Shown here in pieces: positions 23,122 through 34,616 of a DNA stretch of 64,000 nt. Source of the DNA: Rapana venosa (Eukaryota; Mollusca; Gastropoda; Neogastropoda; Muricidae); contig CM054158.1 of NCBI GenBank assembly GCA_028751875.1, forward strand, positions 12,990,695 to 13,054,694, in the 5' to 3' direction. Numbering within the stretch: position 1 is the stretch's first letter; each line of letters opens with the position of its first letter. The position numbers and the translations under genes were made by a program. The notes under the pieces were generated by a model. The model saw only the letters and a program-made list of their open reading frames with translations, did not search any database and had not been told where the DNA came from.

Positions 23122-25790
23122 TCCTCATGTGTTGAGTCTTTGTCTTATGTGGGCACGGAGATGGCTGGTTAAGCCAATCCGTGATAGGCAGACGCGGGTG
23201 CAGTGGGGGCAAGGAAACTGTCCGGGGGGTTCAGGGTTGATGGTTGACGCCTTTCTCCTAGCTCGTGCTGCAGTCACATCATCTCGCCTCTTCTCCTCGA
23301 AGTTGTCATGGCCCCGGGTGGTTAGGGCGCGCCAGCCTGGTCTGTCCATAGCATACAGCTCCAGTGTTTGGGAGGGATGTCAGCGTGTTTGATGTTGGAC
23401 TTCACGCAGTCCTTGAATCTTTTGCGTGGTCTGCCCTGGTTCCGCTTTCCCAAGGTCAGTTCGCCATACATGAGCTGCTTAGGCAGCCTTTGGTCGTCCA
23501 TCCGGATCACGTGACCAACCCATCGAAGCTGGGCTTTCAGTAATCATGGCCTCGATGCTGGTCATCCCAGCTCTGTCAGGACCTCGAGGTTTGTGATCCG
23601 GTCTTGCCAGTGGATGTTCATAATTGACCGCAGGCTTCTCATGTGGAACTTCTCCAGTGCTTCAGTGTCTTTTTGTACACCGTCCATGTCTCGCATCCAT
23701 AGAGTAGGCTGGTGAGGACGACGGCTCTGTACACCTTGGCTTTGTGGAAAGCTGGATGTTGTGCTGGTTCAAGACACGAGCTCGGAGGCGACCAAGAGCT
23801 TGACTGGCCTTGCAGATCCTAGCGTTGATCTCTTTATCCAGGGTGTTATCATTGCTGATGGTACTGCCGAGGTACCTGAAATCATCCACTATCTTTAGAT
23901 GGGTGCCCTCAAATGGAGATAGAGGGGGGAGGGGTGGCTGAAGCAGGCGCTGGCTGAAATAGTACCTCTGTCTTGCCGAGGCTGATAGTGAGCCCAAAAA
24001 GGCGAGAGGCTTCTGCGAACTTATCTGTGATGAGCTCTAGGTCAGACTCTTTGTGTGCCATGAGAGCACAGTCATCATCAAAAAGTGCTTCCAGGATGAT
24101 CTTCTCCACAACCTTGGTCCTGGCATTCAGTCGGCGGAGGTCAAACAGTGAGCCATCAAGTCTGTATCGCAGGTATACCCCAGGGTCTAGGTCCTTGATA
24201 GCGTGGTTGAGGACGCAGGTAAAAAAGAAGTTGAAAAGGACTGGGGCCAGAAGCACGCATCCCTGTTTGACGCCGTTACTGATATTGAATGGCTCTGATA
24301 CTTCTCCACCCGAGAGAACCTGCCCAGTCATGTTGTCATGAAACTGGCGTATGAGGTTGACGAACTTGTCTGGGCATCCGAGTTTGGATAGGATGATCCA
24401 GAGGGCTTCCTGTTCACTGTGTCGAAGGCCTTGGTGAGGTCAACGAAGACCACATACAAGTCCATGTTTTGCTCTAGGCATTTCTCCTGCACTTGTCGGA
24501 CGGAGAAGATCATGTCCACAGTGCTGCGGTTTTGGCGAAATCCACACTGTGTTTCCGGCAGGTTTCCTTCGGAAATGTTCTCCGTTAAGCGATTGAGGAG
24601 GATCCGAGCCAATATTTTCCCAGCAATAGAAAGGAGGGAGATGCCCCGGTAATTGCCGCAGTCAGCCTTACTACCATTGTTCTTAAATAGGGAGACGACA
24701 GTGGCATCCCTGAAATCTTTGGGCAGTTCTTCATCTTCCCAAATGCTGGTGAGGAGGGAGTGAAAAGCTGCAAGGGCCACAGGTCCAGCAGATTTGAACA
24801 TCTCTGCTGGGATTCCGTCCATTCCGGGTGCTTTGCCTGAGATGGTCTGTCTTATTGCCCTCAAGACTTCATCCATAGTGGGGGGGGGGGGGGGGGGAGG
24901 TCGAGGCAGTGTACAATGGGCTTTTGTGGGATCAGGTCAAGGGCGTGGGGGTCTACACTGGAGGGCCTGTTGAGCAGGTTGCTGAAGTGCTCTCTCCATC
25001 GTTCATTGATGCTGCTCTTTCTCTTCAGCAGGTTGAACGTCTGCTGACAGGAGTGGGGTAGTACATGGCTTGGAAGGTCCATAGACTTCTTTGATGGCAC
25101 TGAAAAACATTTTTGAGTTCTGCGTGTCAGCGTATCTCTGAACCTCGTCTGCCTTCCTCTCCCACCATACATCCTGCATCTTGCGCAGCGCAACTTGGGC
25201 CTGTTTCTGGAGATGCTTGAAGCGATCATGCTTGGGGGCCGAGGAGGAGTCGTTTTGCCACTCTACAAATGCTTTCTGCTTGTCATCCAGGAGTTTCCTG
25301 ATGTGCTCGTGTTCTCGTCGAACCAGTCCTGATGAATTCGTTTTCTGGGGCCGATAGTGGTTTTGCTGACTCCGTCACCAGTGTTCTGAATTGCTCCCAC
25401 CTTTGAGTCGGGCAGCCAGTCAGGGGACCATGGCAGTCAGTCGGTCGTCGAGGTCTTCTGCAAATTCACTGCGTTGCTGATGTTGTTCGAGTTTGGCGAC
25501 GTTGAACGCTGGTCTGAGGACTTTCGGCGTCTTGCGCAGAGTTGGAGCGATATGCAGGGATAGGATGGCCCTGACTAGACGATGGTCTGTCCAACACTCG
25601 GCTCCTCGCATGGCCCTGGTGATCCTGATGTCACGGATGTCTCTTTGGCGGCAGATGGCAAAGTCGATCAGGTGCCACTGCTTGGATCTTGGGTGCATCC
25701 ATGTTGCCTTGAATTTGTCGGCCTGCCGGAACAGTGTGTTTGTTATAGTGAGGTATTGTTCAGAACAAAGGCTCAGAAGCATCAAGCCGT
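23122..25790 (-). pseudogene. LINE with endonuclease end, RT and C2H2 finger tail
   Basis: Minus strand, 5' end at right. 25785-25420 gives the C-terminal part of an APE-type endonuclease (WMHPRSKQWHLIDFAICRQR, then ECWTDHRLV). 25229-24880 is the linker (NERWREHFSNLLNRPSS). 24876-23909 is RT with KAPGMDGIPAEMF, GNYRGISLLSIAGKIL, LPETQCGFRQNRST, VVFVDLTKAFDTVNR, NGVKQGCVLLAPVLF, then FDDD in place of FADD. 23990-23560 is the thumb (FRYLGSTISNDNTLDKEIN) and 23210-23125 is a canonical C-x2-C-x12-H-x3-H finger (CPHC...HLRAH). Frameshifts separate the parts and the first half of the endonuclease is missing. It lies in the metalloprotease intron, antisense to the gene. Clade uncertain (RTE-like). 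Confidence 0.88.
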
Positions 25791-25860
25791 TGTACTGAAT
25801 ATCTTCAGCATAACTACCACAATCACCACCATCAATTCATTATTGTGCTGATAGTCAATA

Positions 25861-26110
25861 ACCTGGTATGGTATGGTATGGTACGGTCTGGTACTGTACG
25901 GAATGATGTGGTGTGGTGTAGTAGCCTATAGTATGATTATTTTATTATTCAATTATATAGCCTTGCTTTGTATCGTACAGCATTGTACGTACGAGCGCTT
26001 TGATTTGATTTTGTACGAGCGCTTTGATTTGTTGCTTTACAAGATTCAGCGCTATATAAATTCCATACATTATTATTATTATTATTATTATTGTACTGTG
26101 TTATGTTGTG
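25861..26110. repeat. (GGTAT)n-like and AT-rich repeats
   Basis: GTATG pentamers lie near 25866-25885. The phrase GAGCGCTTTGATTTG is repeated at 25994 and 26018 and is also close to 22286, followed by (ATT)n at 26080-26093. This is the 3' end of a dispersed repeat (also GATTCAGCACTATATAAACC at 22316). Confidence 0.55.
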
Positions 26111-26459
26111 CTGAACTTACCTTTACTTATTTATTTGCTGTGTACTGTATTGAATTAAACAGTGATGTAAATGATTATAATTATGGTAGCCACGGTAGAC
26201 CTCTCTGCTCAAAAACTGGGCCGTTGCCTCTTGACGAAGAGTAAGATTTACCATTTCCTCCCCTTCTATTTGTATTTTTCTGTCTATGTATGTGTCGCTG
26301 TCTCTCTATGAAAGCAGGTTTTAGAATCCCCCACCCCCTAAAAATAAAAGCAAAAAAAAAAAAGCCGTTGTTGCCAGGAATTCTTTCATGTGTAATAAAC
26401 GCGTGTTGCACACGCGCGATACTCGTGTGCATGTTTGTTTTTTTTTTAAATGTTGTCAT

Positions 26460-26690
26460 CCTTTTCTGCCAGCACATTATGGATACTCTTCTCAAATGCG
26501 GAACAGGTTTTAACGTTTGTGCAAGATGTTTTGCACACGGGATCTTGATTTATAGTCTTATCAGAAAAACTATCGGGGGAGTGTAGCCTAGTTGGTTTTG
26601 ATGTCAACTCGATGGGGAAAATAACTTCGACCAGATGCCTTGGGGATGTCTTGAACCCGGCGTTAAGCACTGAGCTACACCTTCTGCCCC
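26460..26690 (-). repeat. SINE-A copy, diverged
   Basis: Inverted order: TCTGCCAGCACATTATGGAT, CAAATGCGGAACAGGTTTTA, CGGGATCTTGATTTATAGTC, a spacer with GATGTCAACTCGATGGGGAA, then a head remnant to CTGAGCTACACCTTCTGCCC. Confidence 0.6.
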
Positions 26691-26738
26691 CTTTAACCAT
26701 CTTTCAAGATATTTATCAATTCATTGTATCCACTACAG

Positions 26739-26909
26739 TCTAGGAGCCGGGCACGACGGCACGGGCAACAACTGCAGGAAGGCAGATCGCTTCATCATGG
26801 CCGGTAACACAGAACCCAGGACAGCAGCCAACCTTCGTAATCCCTGGTTTTTCTCCCTTTGTTCAGCCCGCGAAATTACTCGTTATGTCAACGGTTTACT
26901 GACCAGAAG
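26739..26909 (+). CDS. Reprolysin metalloprotease gene: second half of zinc site and Met-turn
   Basis: Acceptor TATCCACTACAG ends at 26738 and donor GTACAT starts at 26910. It enters in phase 2 and exits in phase 2. Joined to the previous exon it completes HELGHSLGAGHD, giving the three zinc His and the reprolysin Asp. It then reads GTGNNCRKADRFIMAGNT with the Met-turn (FIMA), and NPWFFSLCSAREITRYVNGL, the C-terminal helix of the domain. Every catalytic feature is intact, so the encoded enzyme should be active if correctly spliced. Splicing to 32987 restores AGG for Arg. Confidence 0.92.
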
Positions 26910-27069
26910 GTACATAGACAATAACCACCACCACCACCACCACCATTATCATCCTCTTCATCATCACGTCAACATTCTATGGCACAAACATGGCGCACTG
27001 GGAGGCAAATTCTTAACACATTACAAATGCTAACCCTCCTCTCCTCCACTAATTTACATGCATAATTAT

Positions 27070-27430
27070 TTGCATATGACGGAGTTATGGCCGAGTGGTT
27101 AAGACGGTTAAACTTAATCACATGGGTCCATGAAGTCGTGGGTTCGAATCTCAGTGGCGACTGGTGAATTAAGGGTGGTGATTTTTACGATCTCCCAGGT
27201 CATCTCAAGAGCAGACCTGCCTAAATTCCCTTTGTATGTAAATACACACGCAGAAGATCAAATATCCACGTTAAAGATCCTGTTATTCATGCCAGCGTTC
27301 GGTGGGTTTCATGAACGCGAACATACCCAGCATACATCCCCGAAGTCGGAATGTGGCTACCTTTAAGGTGGGCCCAAAACTGTCACATACATAACATTTC
27401 AAAATTGGAGAACCTCGGATTCTAGCCAAC
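27070..27430 (+). repeat. tRNA-derived SINE-C, full length
   Basis: Head with A box ATGGCCGAGTGGTTAAGACG (27087) and B box GTGGGTTCGAATCTCAG (27138), then a body (CACGCAGAAGATCAAATATC, CGTTCGGTGGGTTTCATGAA) and a tail ending TTGGAGAACCTCGGATTCTA. It is the most complete member of this family here. The head is a SINE promoter, not a functional tRNA gene, because the arms pair poorly. Confidence 0.75.
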
Positions 27431-27960
27431 GAACCAAAAAAAAATATCTGTCATCATTTTTGGTCGAGATAATTTTCTTTCAAGTACGGATTCATAAAAA
27501 CACATTTTCTCATAATATTCATGCTCAGCTGTTCACACACAGAATCCAAGTTTTTGTCGATAGTTGTTTTTTCTTCTGTGGAATATGGTACCAGTTTAGC
27601 GTCAAATCCATTTCTTTTTTAAAAATTGCTTCCTGGCAAAACAAAGTTTGTGTAAAAGAAGAAACATCCTGACAATTGACACTGATCTCTTGTCATTACA
27701 CGGATGACTATAGCTGTATATGAATGTTGTACTTCAGCAAACTGCTGTTGTACTTGAGCAAACTGCAAACATCAGAGTGCCTTTCAAAGACCATCTTGCT
27801 ACGCACGGCCCGGGGAGGCAGAAGACGAAGCAGGCAAAGAAAGAAATGGGCAGCCAACTGAGCCGACTCCACAAAGCTTTGCCGAGACCCAGGCGTTGGC
27901 ACACCACAGTGCTGCCACAACTAGAGAAAGCTGAATATTTTGGCTGATGCAAGGCCCCTC

Positions 27961-28017
27961 ACGACCACTCTGTAGTGTAGTGTAGTGTAGTGTAGTGTGG
28001 TGTAGTGTAGAGAAGGA
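27961..28017. repeat. (TAGTG)n minisatellite, left part
   Basis: TGTAG pentamers. The same repeat resumes at 28495-28556 beyond a LINE fragment, so it was probably one array split by the insertion. Confidence 0.8.
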
Positions 28018-28494
28018 GTGCAGTGTCATCTGTCATCTGCTCCCATAACCCCTCCGGGGTCGTAGGGGCACTGCATTGACGAACGTTGCACCAGCTGGCT
28101 CCATTTGTGGCGGTTGTGTGCAAGTGCCTGGGTTGTGGAGAAGCTCTTCCCTGTCCATTCAGTGATGTTGTCTGCCCTTTTCTTCCTCTGTCTGCCTCGC
28201 CCTTCTCTTCCCCTGCACTGTTCCCTGCAGTATGGTTTTGGACAGCCCATCTGATCTAGTCACATGTCGGTACCATCTGAGCTTCCTTTTCTTGACTGGT
28301 CAGCAGGTTTCGTAGTGTTTTACTTGTTGGGTGATGGTTTGTAGGACTTCGTTGTTGGTAGTGTGGTCCATGTATGAAATGCCAAGAAGTCTTCTGAGGC
28401 ATCTCATCTCTAGAGCCCGGATCCTCCTTTGTAGATCTGCATTCAATGTCCAGGATTCGCACGCATACAGATATGTAGAGATGACTAGTGCGGT
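28018..28494 (-). pseudogene. LINE 3' fragment inserted in a (TAGTG)n array
   Basis: Minus-strand reading gives RRIRALEMRCLRRLLGISYM, then a KRKL..WYRHVTRSDGL-type block and RKKRADNITEWTGKSF, the C-terminal tail of the same LINE family as 50123-51184 and 55060-55610. It is 5'-truncated and frameshifted. Array sequence lies on both sides. Confidence 0.75.
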
Positions 28495-28556
28495 GCAGTG
28501 TAGTGTAGTGTGGTAGAGTGGAGTGGAGTAGTGTAGAGTAGTGTAGTGTAGTGCCG
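28495..28556. repeat. (TAGTG)n minisatellite, right part
   Basis: Imperfect GTGTAGTGTAG pentamers continuing the array at 27961. Confidence 0.75.
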
Positions 28557-28654
28557 TCGCGTTGCGTCCCATCATGTTGTGTGTAAGCTTGGGGCTTGTT
28601 TAAAGATTAGCTACTGATATTTCACTTTTATGCATTTTTGATTAATGAGCGATT

Positions 28655-28725
28655 TTGTTTTCGGTTTCTCGGCTAAAGCTCTGAGGTTTACCAATGGTGA
28701 CAGTTTTGCGTATTCAACCGTACAT
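28655..28725 (-). repeat. SINE-C tail fragment
   Basis: CTCGGCTAAAGCTCTGAGGT then TTTACCAATGGTGACAGTTT, the reverse complement of the SINE-C tail. Confidence 0.6.
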
Positions 28726-29099
28726 TTTTGTGCATAATTATGATAAGTGAATAAAAATTACCTCTCTAAACCCAACCGACAGATACATTTTTAAGAAGTA
28801 TTTGACATCTTCAGATTTTCTATATACTCTTAGCAAAGTGAACTGGGTGGGTAGGTGGGTTGGCAGGTACCAGACCATGTCAAGAATAGCGTTCAGAAAG
28901 TTCTTTCATCTCACGGGTACATGCGAGGTCGTCTGTAGGTTCTGCTGATAACAAGATTGTCTCCCCTTGGTGTCTATTTTGGTATCCGCCTTTCCCAATA
29001 TATATACGCTATAATATATTATGGATAAGTCAGTGGTACTTTGCGCACTCACGCAGGTGCTGCGCAAGGGATGTGTGTGGGTTATTTATTTTATTTATT

Positions 29100-29308
29100 T
29101 ATTTATTCTATATCGAGGATAATGGAATAAGCACTCATGTGCTTTTTTACATCCGGTCCCCGTGTGTATGCGGTTTTGTAAATTTTGTCATCTGTTCCCA
29201 CTGGCACACAATGGTCTACTCTTTCGAAAAGCGGAAAAGGATTTAATGCGTGCGCAAGATGTTCTGCATGCGTTCGCACACGGGGCCTCGGTTTATAGTC
29301 TCATCCGA

Positions 29309-29310
<2 letters not shown>
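29100..29310 (-). repeat. SINE-A copy, 5'-truncated, ending in (GT)n
   Basis: From TATATCGAGGATAATGGAAT (29109) to ATAGTCTCATCCGAAGG (29310), where it passes directly into (GT)n at 29311-29374. Confidence 0.75.
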
Positions 29311-29377
<67 letters not shown>

Positions 29378-29510
29378 TTGAAATTGCTCTTCTCTGTGTA
29401 TTCCTTACCCCCTCTCTTTGACCCGCTCACAAATGCAAGCGCACGAACACACACACACACACATGCACGCACAGACACACATATGCTCACACGGACACAC
29501 ACACACACAC

Positions 29511-29596
<86 letters not shown>
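29311..29596. repeat. (GT)n, (CA)n and (GA)n tracts
   Basis: (GT)n at 29311-29374, (CA)n patches at 29449-29510, and (GA)n at 29514-29596 that runs straight into LINE sequence. Confidence 0.95.
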
Positions 29597-29599
<3 letters not shown>

Positions 29600-31072
29600 C
29601 GATCAGATGATGTGTATATGCTGCTATGTGTAGACTTAAATAGCCGAACTTCTAACGCATCTCATGTTTGCAGGAATTTTGATTCTGATGTTGAATTTAC
29701 ATGTGACAGTAATCCTGTTAGTCTAGATCGAAATTCTGAGGATGACAAATTAAATAACTTTGGAAAATTGTTGCTAAACATGTGCACGGTCCTGGATCTA
29801 CATGTTTTAAATGGCGTTTGTTCTGGTGATTGTGTTGGTCGTTATACTTTTATTTCTGACGCTGGTAGTAGTGTGAATGATTATTTGCTTGTTTCTTGCG
29901 ATTTATTTTTGATGTTTAATGATCATTGTCAACTCATGGTAAGTGATCGATTAGAATCAGATCATATGCCTGTAGAGTTTTATATAGAGTTCCCTCAAAA
30001 TAATCCTAACAAGTCAAGTAAAAATAAGCAATCATATACTTTGCAAAAATATGTATGGGATGATAATTGCTGTGAGACTTCCTGAATAAGTTGTGCTCAG
30101 AGGACATACAGTATCGACTGGATGTAGCAATTAGTCACCTTGACTCAGATGTTGACAGTGCACTTAGTTTGTTCAATAGTTGTCTGAAAGAAGCAGCTAA
30201 ATGCATGGAGAAGACTTTTAAAAACAGTGAGTGTAGTAAAGTCAGTAGTTGGTTCGACAAGGAATGTAGTAAACTTAAGAAATCTGTCCGTAATTTGTTA
30301 CAGAAATATAGACGTACTTTACAAAGAGAAGACAGAGATAAATACTGTCGTGCTAGACGTGAATATAAGCAGCTTTTAGAGCAAAGGAACGAGAATATAA
30401 CGAGGCTATGATTGATGAGTTGACTCTTTCCGTGAATGATCAGAAAACTTTTTGGAACAATATGCGCAAAATTTCTTCTAAAAGTAAGCAGCCTTATAAC
30501 ACAATAGATATTGATACTTGGCATCAGCATTTTCGAGACTTACTTGAAAAAGATTCTGTAAATAGTTTCTATGAAGAAATAACAGAAAATGAAATAAGAG
30601 ATGAAGCTTGTGTATTTAATCGTTCAATTTCTATAGATGAAGTTCTTCTAGCCATAAGAAAATTAAAAGATAATAAAGCAGCAGGTATTGATGGCATTAT
30701 TGGAGAATTTTTGAAGAATTCTGTTAGATGTAGTCGGGTTATCAATTTCTTTGTAACTTTGTTTAATGCTTTATTTGATAAAGGTATTTTCCCAAGCGCT
30801 TGGTCTGAATCTATTGTAATTCCATTGTATAAAAAAGGTAATACTGCTGATCCAAACAATTACAGAGGTATATCGATTTGTAATATTGCAAGTAAGATCT
30901 ATAGTTCAATTATCAATCACAGACTTCAGAGATGGGTTAGAAGCTAATAATATAACAGACGAATTTCAAGCTGGTTTTAAGAGCAATTATTCTACAATAG
31001 ATCATATATTCACACTTCTTGCATGTGTACAGAAACAACTTAGTCTAAATCATAAGCTATACATTGCCTTTA
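29597..31072 (+). pseudogene. Internal LINE fragment: endonuclease end to RT start
   Basis: The + strand gives the C-terminal part of an APE-type endonuclease (LLCVDLNSRTSNASHVCRNF near 29620, GRYTFISDAGSSVNDYLLV near 29840, ESDHMPVEF near 29958). A linker follows (SSWFDKECSKLKKSVRNLL), then RT up to NYRGISICNIASKIYSSII (30860) and ITDEFQAGFKSNYSTIDHIF, ending at LYIAFIE. There the expected catalytic Asp block (AFID) is replaced by (GA)n. A stop at 30083 and a frameshift near 30410 break it. Both ends are cut exactly at (GA)n tracts, so neither a natural 5' truncation nor the 3' end is present. Confidence 0.85.
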
Positions 31073-31106
31073 TTGAGAGAGAGAGAGATGAGAGAGAGAT
31101 GAGAGA

Positions 31107-31139
<33 letters not shown>

Positions 31140-31286
31140 AGGAGAGAGAGGAGAAGAGAGATGAGAGAGAGGAGAGAGAGAGAGAGAGAGAACATCGAGT
31201 GTGTAGTACACGACTTTACAAAAGAGTGTAACCCAAAAAACAAAAAAAATCCAACCCCTCCAAATCCCCACAAACAAACCAAAAAT

Positions 31287-31326
<40 letters not shown>

Positions 31327-31442
31327 ACCCCTCACCCACCACCCCACCCCCCCCCCCCCCCCCCCCCCCCAATCCTCTCGAGTAGAAACCAAACGCTGAA
31401 ATGTAGTACAAGTGTTAAATGTAGAACAATGACATGTGATGA

Positions 31443-31473
<31 letters not shown>

Positions 31474-31510
31474 AAGAAGAAGAAGAAGAAGAACAAGAAG
31501 AAGACCGACA
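31073..31510. repeat. (GA)n, poly-C and (AAG)n tracts
   Basis: (GA)n with GAGAT variants at 31073-31190, two long C runs at 31287-31370, and (AAG)n at 31447-31505. Confidence 0.95.
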
Positions 31511-32263
31511 AAACAACAGCAATAATTATCATTATCACGACTACTACTGATGCTTCCTACAGCAACCTTTACTGCTACTACTAAACAACTCGGCTGCGGT
31601 TAGCCAAAAAAAAAATTATTTATATGACCACTGCACTCGTGATGCACTCTTTGCTTGCTAAATCAAATATAATTATCATGAAGTAAAAGTGACAGCTGGT
31701 CACGATGCACGTGGTGAGTGTTCCTAGCGATAACACGAACTGTGCAGTATTTGGTATAGTGCAGTGGATAGTATAATATAAGTATCTGTCACCATCACGA
31801 CACATCTTTCTGTCAGCAGCTGTGACTGCCTGCTCTCCTCTGCTTTCTGTTTCTGTGGATCAGTGGTCTCGAGGTAACGCAACTGTCTAGTAAGTGAGAA
31901 GTCGCGAGTTTGATACCCGTTTAAATCCGAACTTTTCTCCCATCCACTAGACCTTGAGTGGTGGTCTGGGTTGCAAGTACTTCAGACGAGATGATAAACG
32001 GAGGTCCAATTTGCAGCATATATTTAGCGAACGTAAGATAACCCACGCTAGAGTGTTTCTCTGAAATTATTCCGTAGGAAAAGCCATGTTTGTATGGAAA
32101 TAATGACACATGGAGACAAATTTTAATTAAAGAAAAAAAAAGAAAGGAAGGGTCACGCTGCTCCTGTGACGATGCGCTCTCCCTGGCGTGATTGAAAATA
32201 TTAACACATAATCCAATACACATGACTATTATAAGATTACTTGTTGTCTTGTCGTGATTCTGC

Positions 32264-32333
<70 letters not shown>

Positions 32334-32986
32334 TGACGCCTTTCTTTCATAAAATTCTATCTTAACCAACACTCAACTATCTTCATCGCCGATGTCGATG
32401 GTAGGAGCTCCACGCAATGCCACCAGGGTTCACCATCTTTCTCCGTCTCTGCTGAGATCTAGTATCTGCTGTAGCTCTCCCAGAACACTGATCTCAGTGT
32501 TGTTGTCAATGTAGGATGTTGGGGGGTCTGCCTTCTGCCCTCATCCTTGCCTTGGAGAACTGTGGTCATCAGATTTGTCTGTGTTTCTGTTTGCATGACC
32601 AACGTATTTCAGTATGCGCCTACTAGTTTCAGGCAACATTTGTTTTTGCATTGAGAGTTCATCAAGAATGCTTTCATTCGTTCTCCTGTCTGACCATTTG
32701 ACTCTTAGAAGTGGCATGTAGATCCACATTTTCGGCTGTGTTTACTTTGTCTCTTTCCAACTTTCTTGTGTCTAGTCCTCCGACCCACACAGCAACACGG
32801 GCCAGATTAAACGAGCGCCATACACATAAACTTCTCATCCAGTAGGTAACACAGTCTCACAGTGATTCTATGATATGAGTAAGTCACGGTGACTACTCTG
32901 GTTGAACATTCAACGTGTTCAAGCAGCAGAATGCCCACACTACGTATGAAGGTGACTGAGAAGGTGATTCTATGTGGTGTTGTCAG
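31511..32986. other. Intron: (GT)n and possible LINE tail remnant
   Basis: A weak SINE-like piece lies at 31860-31990 (CGAGTTTGATACCCG, TAGACCTTGAGTGG). (GT)n lies at 32264-32332. 32340-32800 in minus orientation has a weak LINE-tail flavour (YVGHANRNTDKSDDH) but no convincing domain. Confidence 0.4.
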
Positions 32987-33122
32987 GTTTGGTGTCCAGT
33001 GTCTGAACACTGCCTTACCCCAGGTTGGGATTCCTGATGTAACTGGAGTGATTCCTGGACAACTGTACAATCCTGATGAGCAATGCCAGCATATCTATGG
33101 GCCTGCTTCTAGATACTGCTAT
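32987..33122 (+). CDS. Reprolysin metalloprotease gene: ADAM cysteine-rich exon 1
   Basis: Acceptor TATGTGGTGTTGTCAG ends at 32986 and consensus donor GTAAGT starts at 33123. It enters in phase 2, completing AGG for Arg, and exits in phase 0. It reads FGVQCLNTALPQVGIPDV, then GVIPGQLYNPDEQCQHIYG and PASRYCY. The LPGQxYxxDEQCxxxYG pattern identifies the ADAM/ADAMTS cysteine-rich domain (ADAM_CR_2). A weaker internal acceptor at 33028 exists, but only 32986 keeps the phase with the previous exon. Confidence 0.9.
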
Positions 33123-33182
33123 GTAAGTACCGTCAAGTACACAGACAGATCGACACAGACAGGCGAGCTGGCACCCCCCGAA

Positions 33183-33330
<148 letters not shown>

Positions 33331-33835
33331 TTGGTGACATACATGGTGTTTTTTCTGAATCGTTTTTCTCCGCCCACCCCTCTTTTAGTTGAATCTTTAT
33401 GAAAATGATGGAGAATTGTAATTGGTCACCAACACTTGTTTTCCTCCACTACTATTTTCTGAAAAATATATATTAACAAATTATCTATGATATATACATA
33501 TATATGAAAGTGCGCCTGTATGCGCGCGCGCGTGTGTGTGTGCGCGTCCGTGCGTATCTGAGTGAAAGGGAGCTATCTAAGTAAGTTAGTTTTGGCGTGA
33601 AATCAAGGTAATATGTATACGTAAGCATCCACAGGTATTTGGATCTTTGTAAGTAAATTTCAGCGTGTGCGTATGTAGCATGCGTCTTCGTAAGTGTTCA
33701 AGTGAGTAAGGGTACAGGGCTTTTGCATAATTATGTAATACGAAAATATCAAAACTGACTAACACATACTTGTACGAGTTCCTTGTCCTGCGTAAGAATC
33801 TCTGCAAGTCTTTGGAAACATTGTCTGTCGGGCAG

Positions 33836-33961
33836 GGAGGGAACTTTGGTCGTCTGGAAGACATCTGCACCACCATGTTTTGCCTGAAGCCAGTGGAGGG
33901 ACGGCGCAACTTCTGTGTGGAATACCATGCCGCTCACGGCACTTCTTGCGCCCCTGGGAAG
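33836..33961 (+). CDS. Reprolysin metalloprotease gene: ADAM cysteine-rich exon 2
   Basis: Acceptor ACATTGTCTGTCGGGCAG ends at 33835 and donor GTACAG starts at 33962. It is phase 0 on both sides. It reads GGNFGRLEDICTTMFCLKP, then RRNFCVEYHAAHGTSCAPGK. This is the second part of the cysteine-rich domain, where CxxMxC and the DGTxC-like HGTSC elements are expected. The following WC segment expected after GK is not found, and the next recognised exon (47510) starts in phase 1. An intervening exon with length of the form 3n+1 is therefore missing. Confidence 0.9.
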
Positions 33962-34009
33962 GTACAGTCTGACACTGTCAGAGATGTTTGGTGCTTTCTT
34001 TATTTTGTT

Positions 34010-34135
34010 TCGTTCTCGGCTAGAGCTCCGAGGTTCACCAACGGTGAGATTTTGTGTATGTGACCGTTTTTGCCCACCATTAAGGTAGCCATTTTCCCGA
34101 CTTTGGGGTTGATGTCTAAACACAGCACCAGTGTG
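34010..34135 (-). repeat. SINE-C tail fragment
   Basis: CTCGGCTAGAGCTCCGAGGT then TCACCAACGGTGAGATTTTG and CCCGACTTTGGGGTTGATGT, the reversed SINE-C tail. Confidence 0.7.
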
Positions 34136-34517
34136 CATGTTAATGGAAAAAAATATTCTCCAATTTAAAAAAAAAAGAAAACGCAGTTACTGCGTTTCAC
34201 CATGTGGGGGAGGACATAATCAAATTAGTCTAGTTGCTATTGACTAAGGTAGTACAGAATGGTGTGTGTCAGCCCACGCAAAAAGGGTGCAGGTGAAATG
34301 AAGGGCTAGTGTTATTGCTGTGTGCAAATGATCACAATCCTTCAGTGTATTCTGTTCTCTATTCGGGATTGTTCATTTCTGGTTTGCCATCTGTTTCGGG
34401 TTTTGTTTGGTTTGGGTTTGGCTTGGTTTGGTTTGGTTTCGTTTCCTTTGGTTCGTTTTTTTGGTGGTGAAAGAGGTAGTGGTTAGTGATATTGCTATTG
34501 CATTACTGATATTGCAG

Positions 34518-34518
<1 letters not shown>

Positions 34519-34558
<40 letters not shown>

Positions 34559-34616
34559 TGTGCGTGCGTGAGTGTGTGTGACAGAGAGAGAGAGAGAGAG
34601 AGAGAGTGAGAGAGAG
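34519..34616. repeat. (GT)n and (GA)n tract, LTR element target
   Basis: (GT)n then (GA)n. The LTR element begins at 34617 inside the GA tract. The same GA sequence resumes after 40787. Confidence 0.9.

Noticed and set aside
27080..27155. tRNA gene (Ser/Leu-like)
   Set aside because: It is the head of SINE-C. A conserved non-tRNA body follows and pairing is incomplete.
29162..30085. One 307-residue protein
   Set aside because: It joins an inverted SINE, (GT)n, (GA)n and LINE endonuclease by chance. Only the part after 29597 is LINE-derived.
33029..33122. Exon starting at the internal acceptor CCTTACCCCAG
   Set aside because: It would break phase with the exon ending at 26909. The acceptor at 32986 keeps phase and adds the expected Cys-Leu segment.
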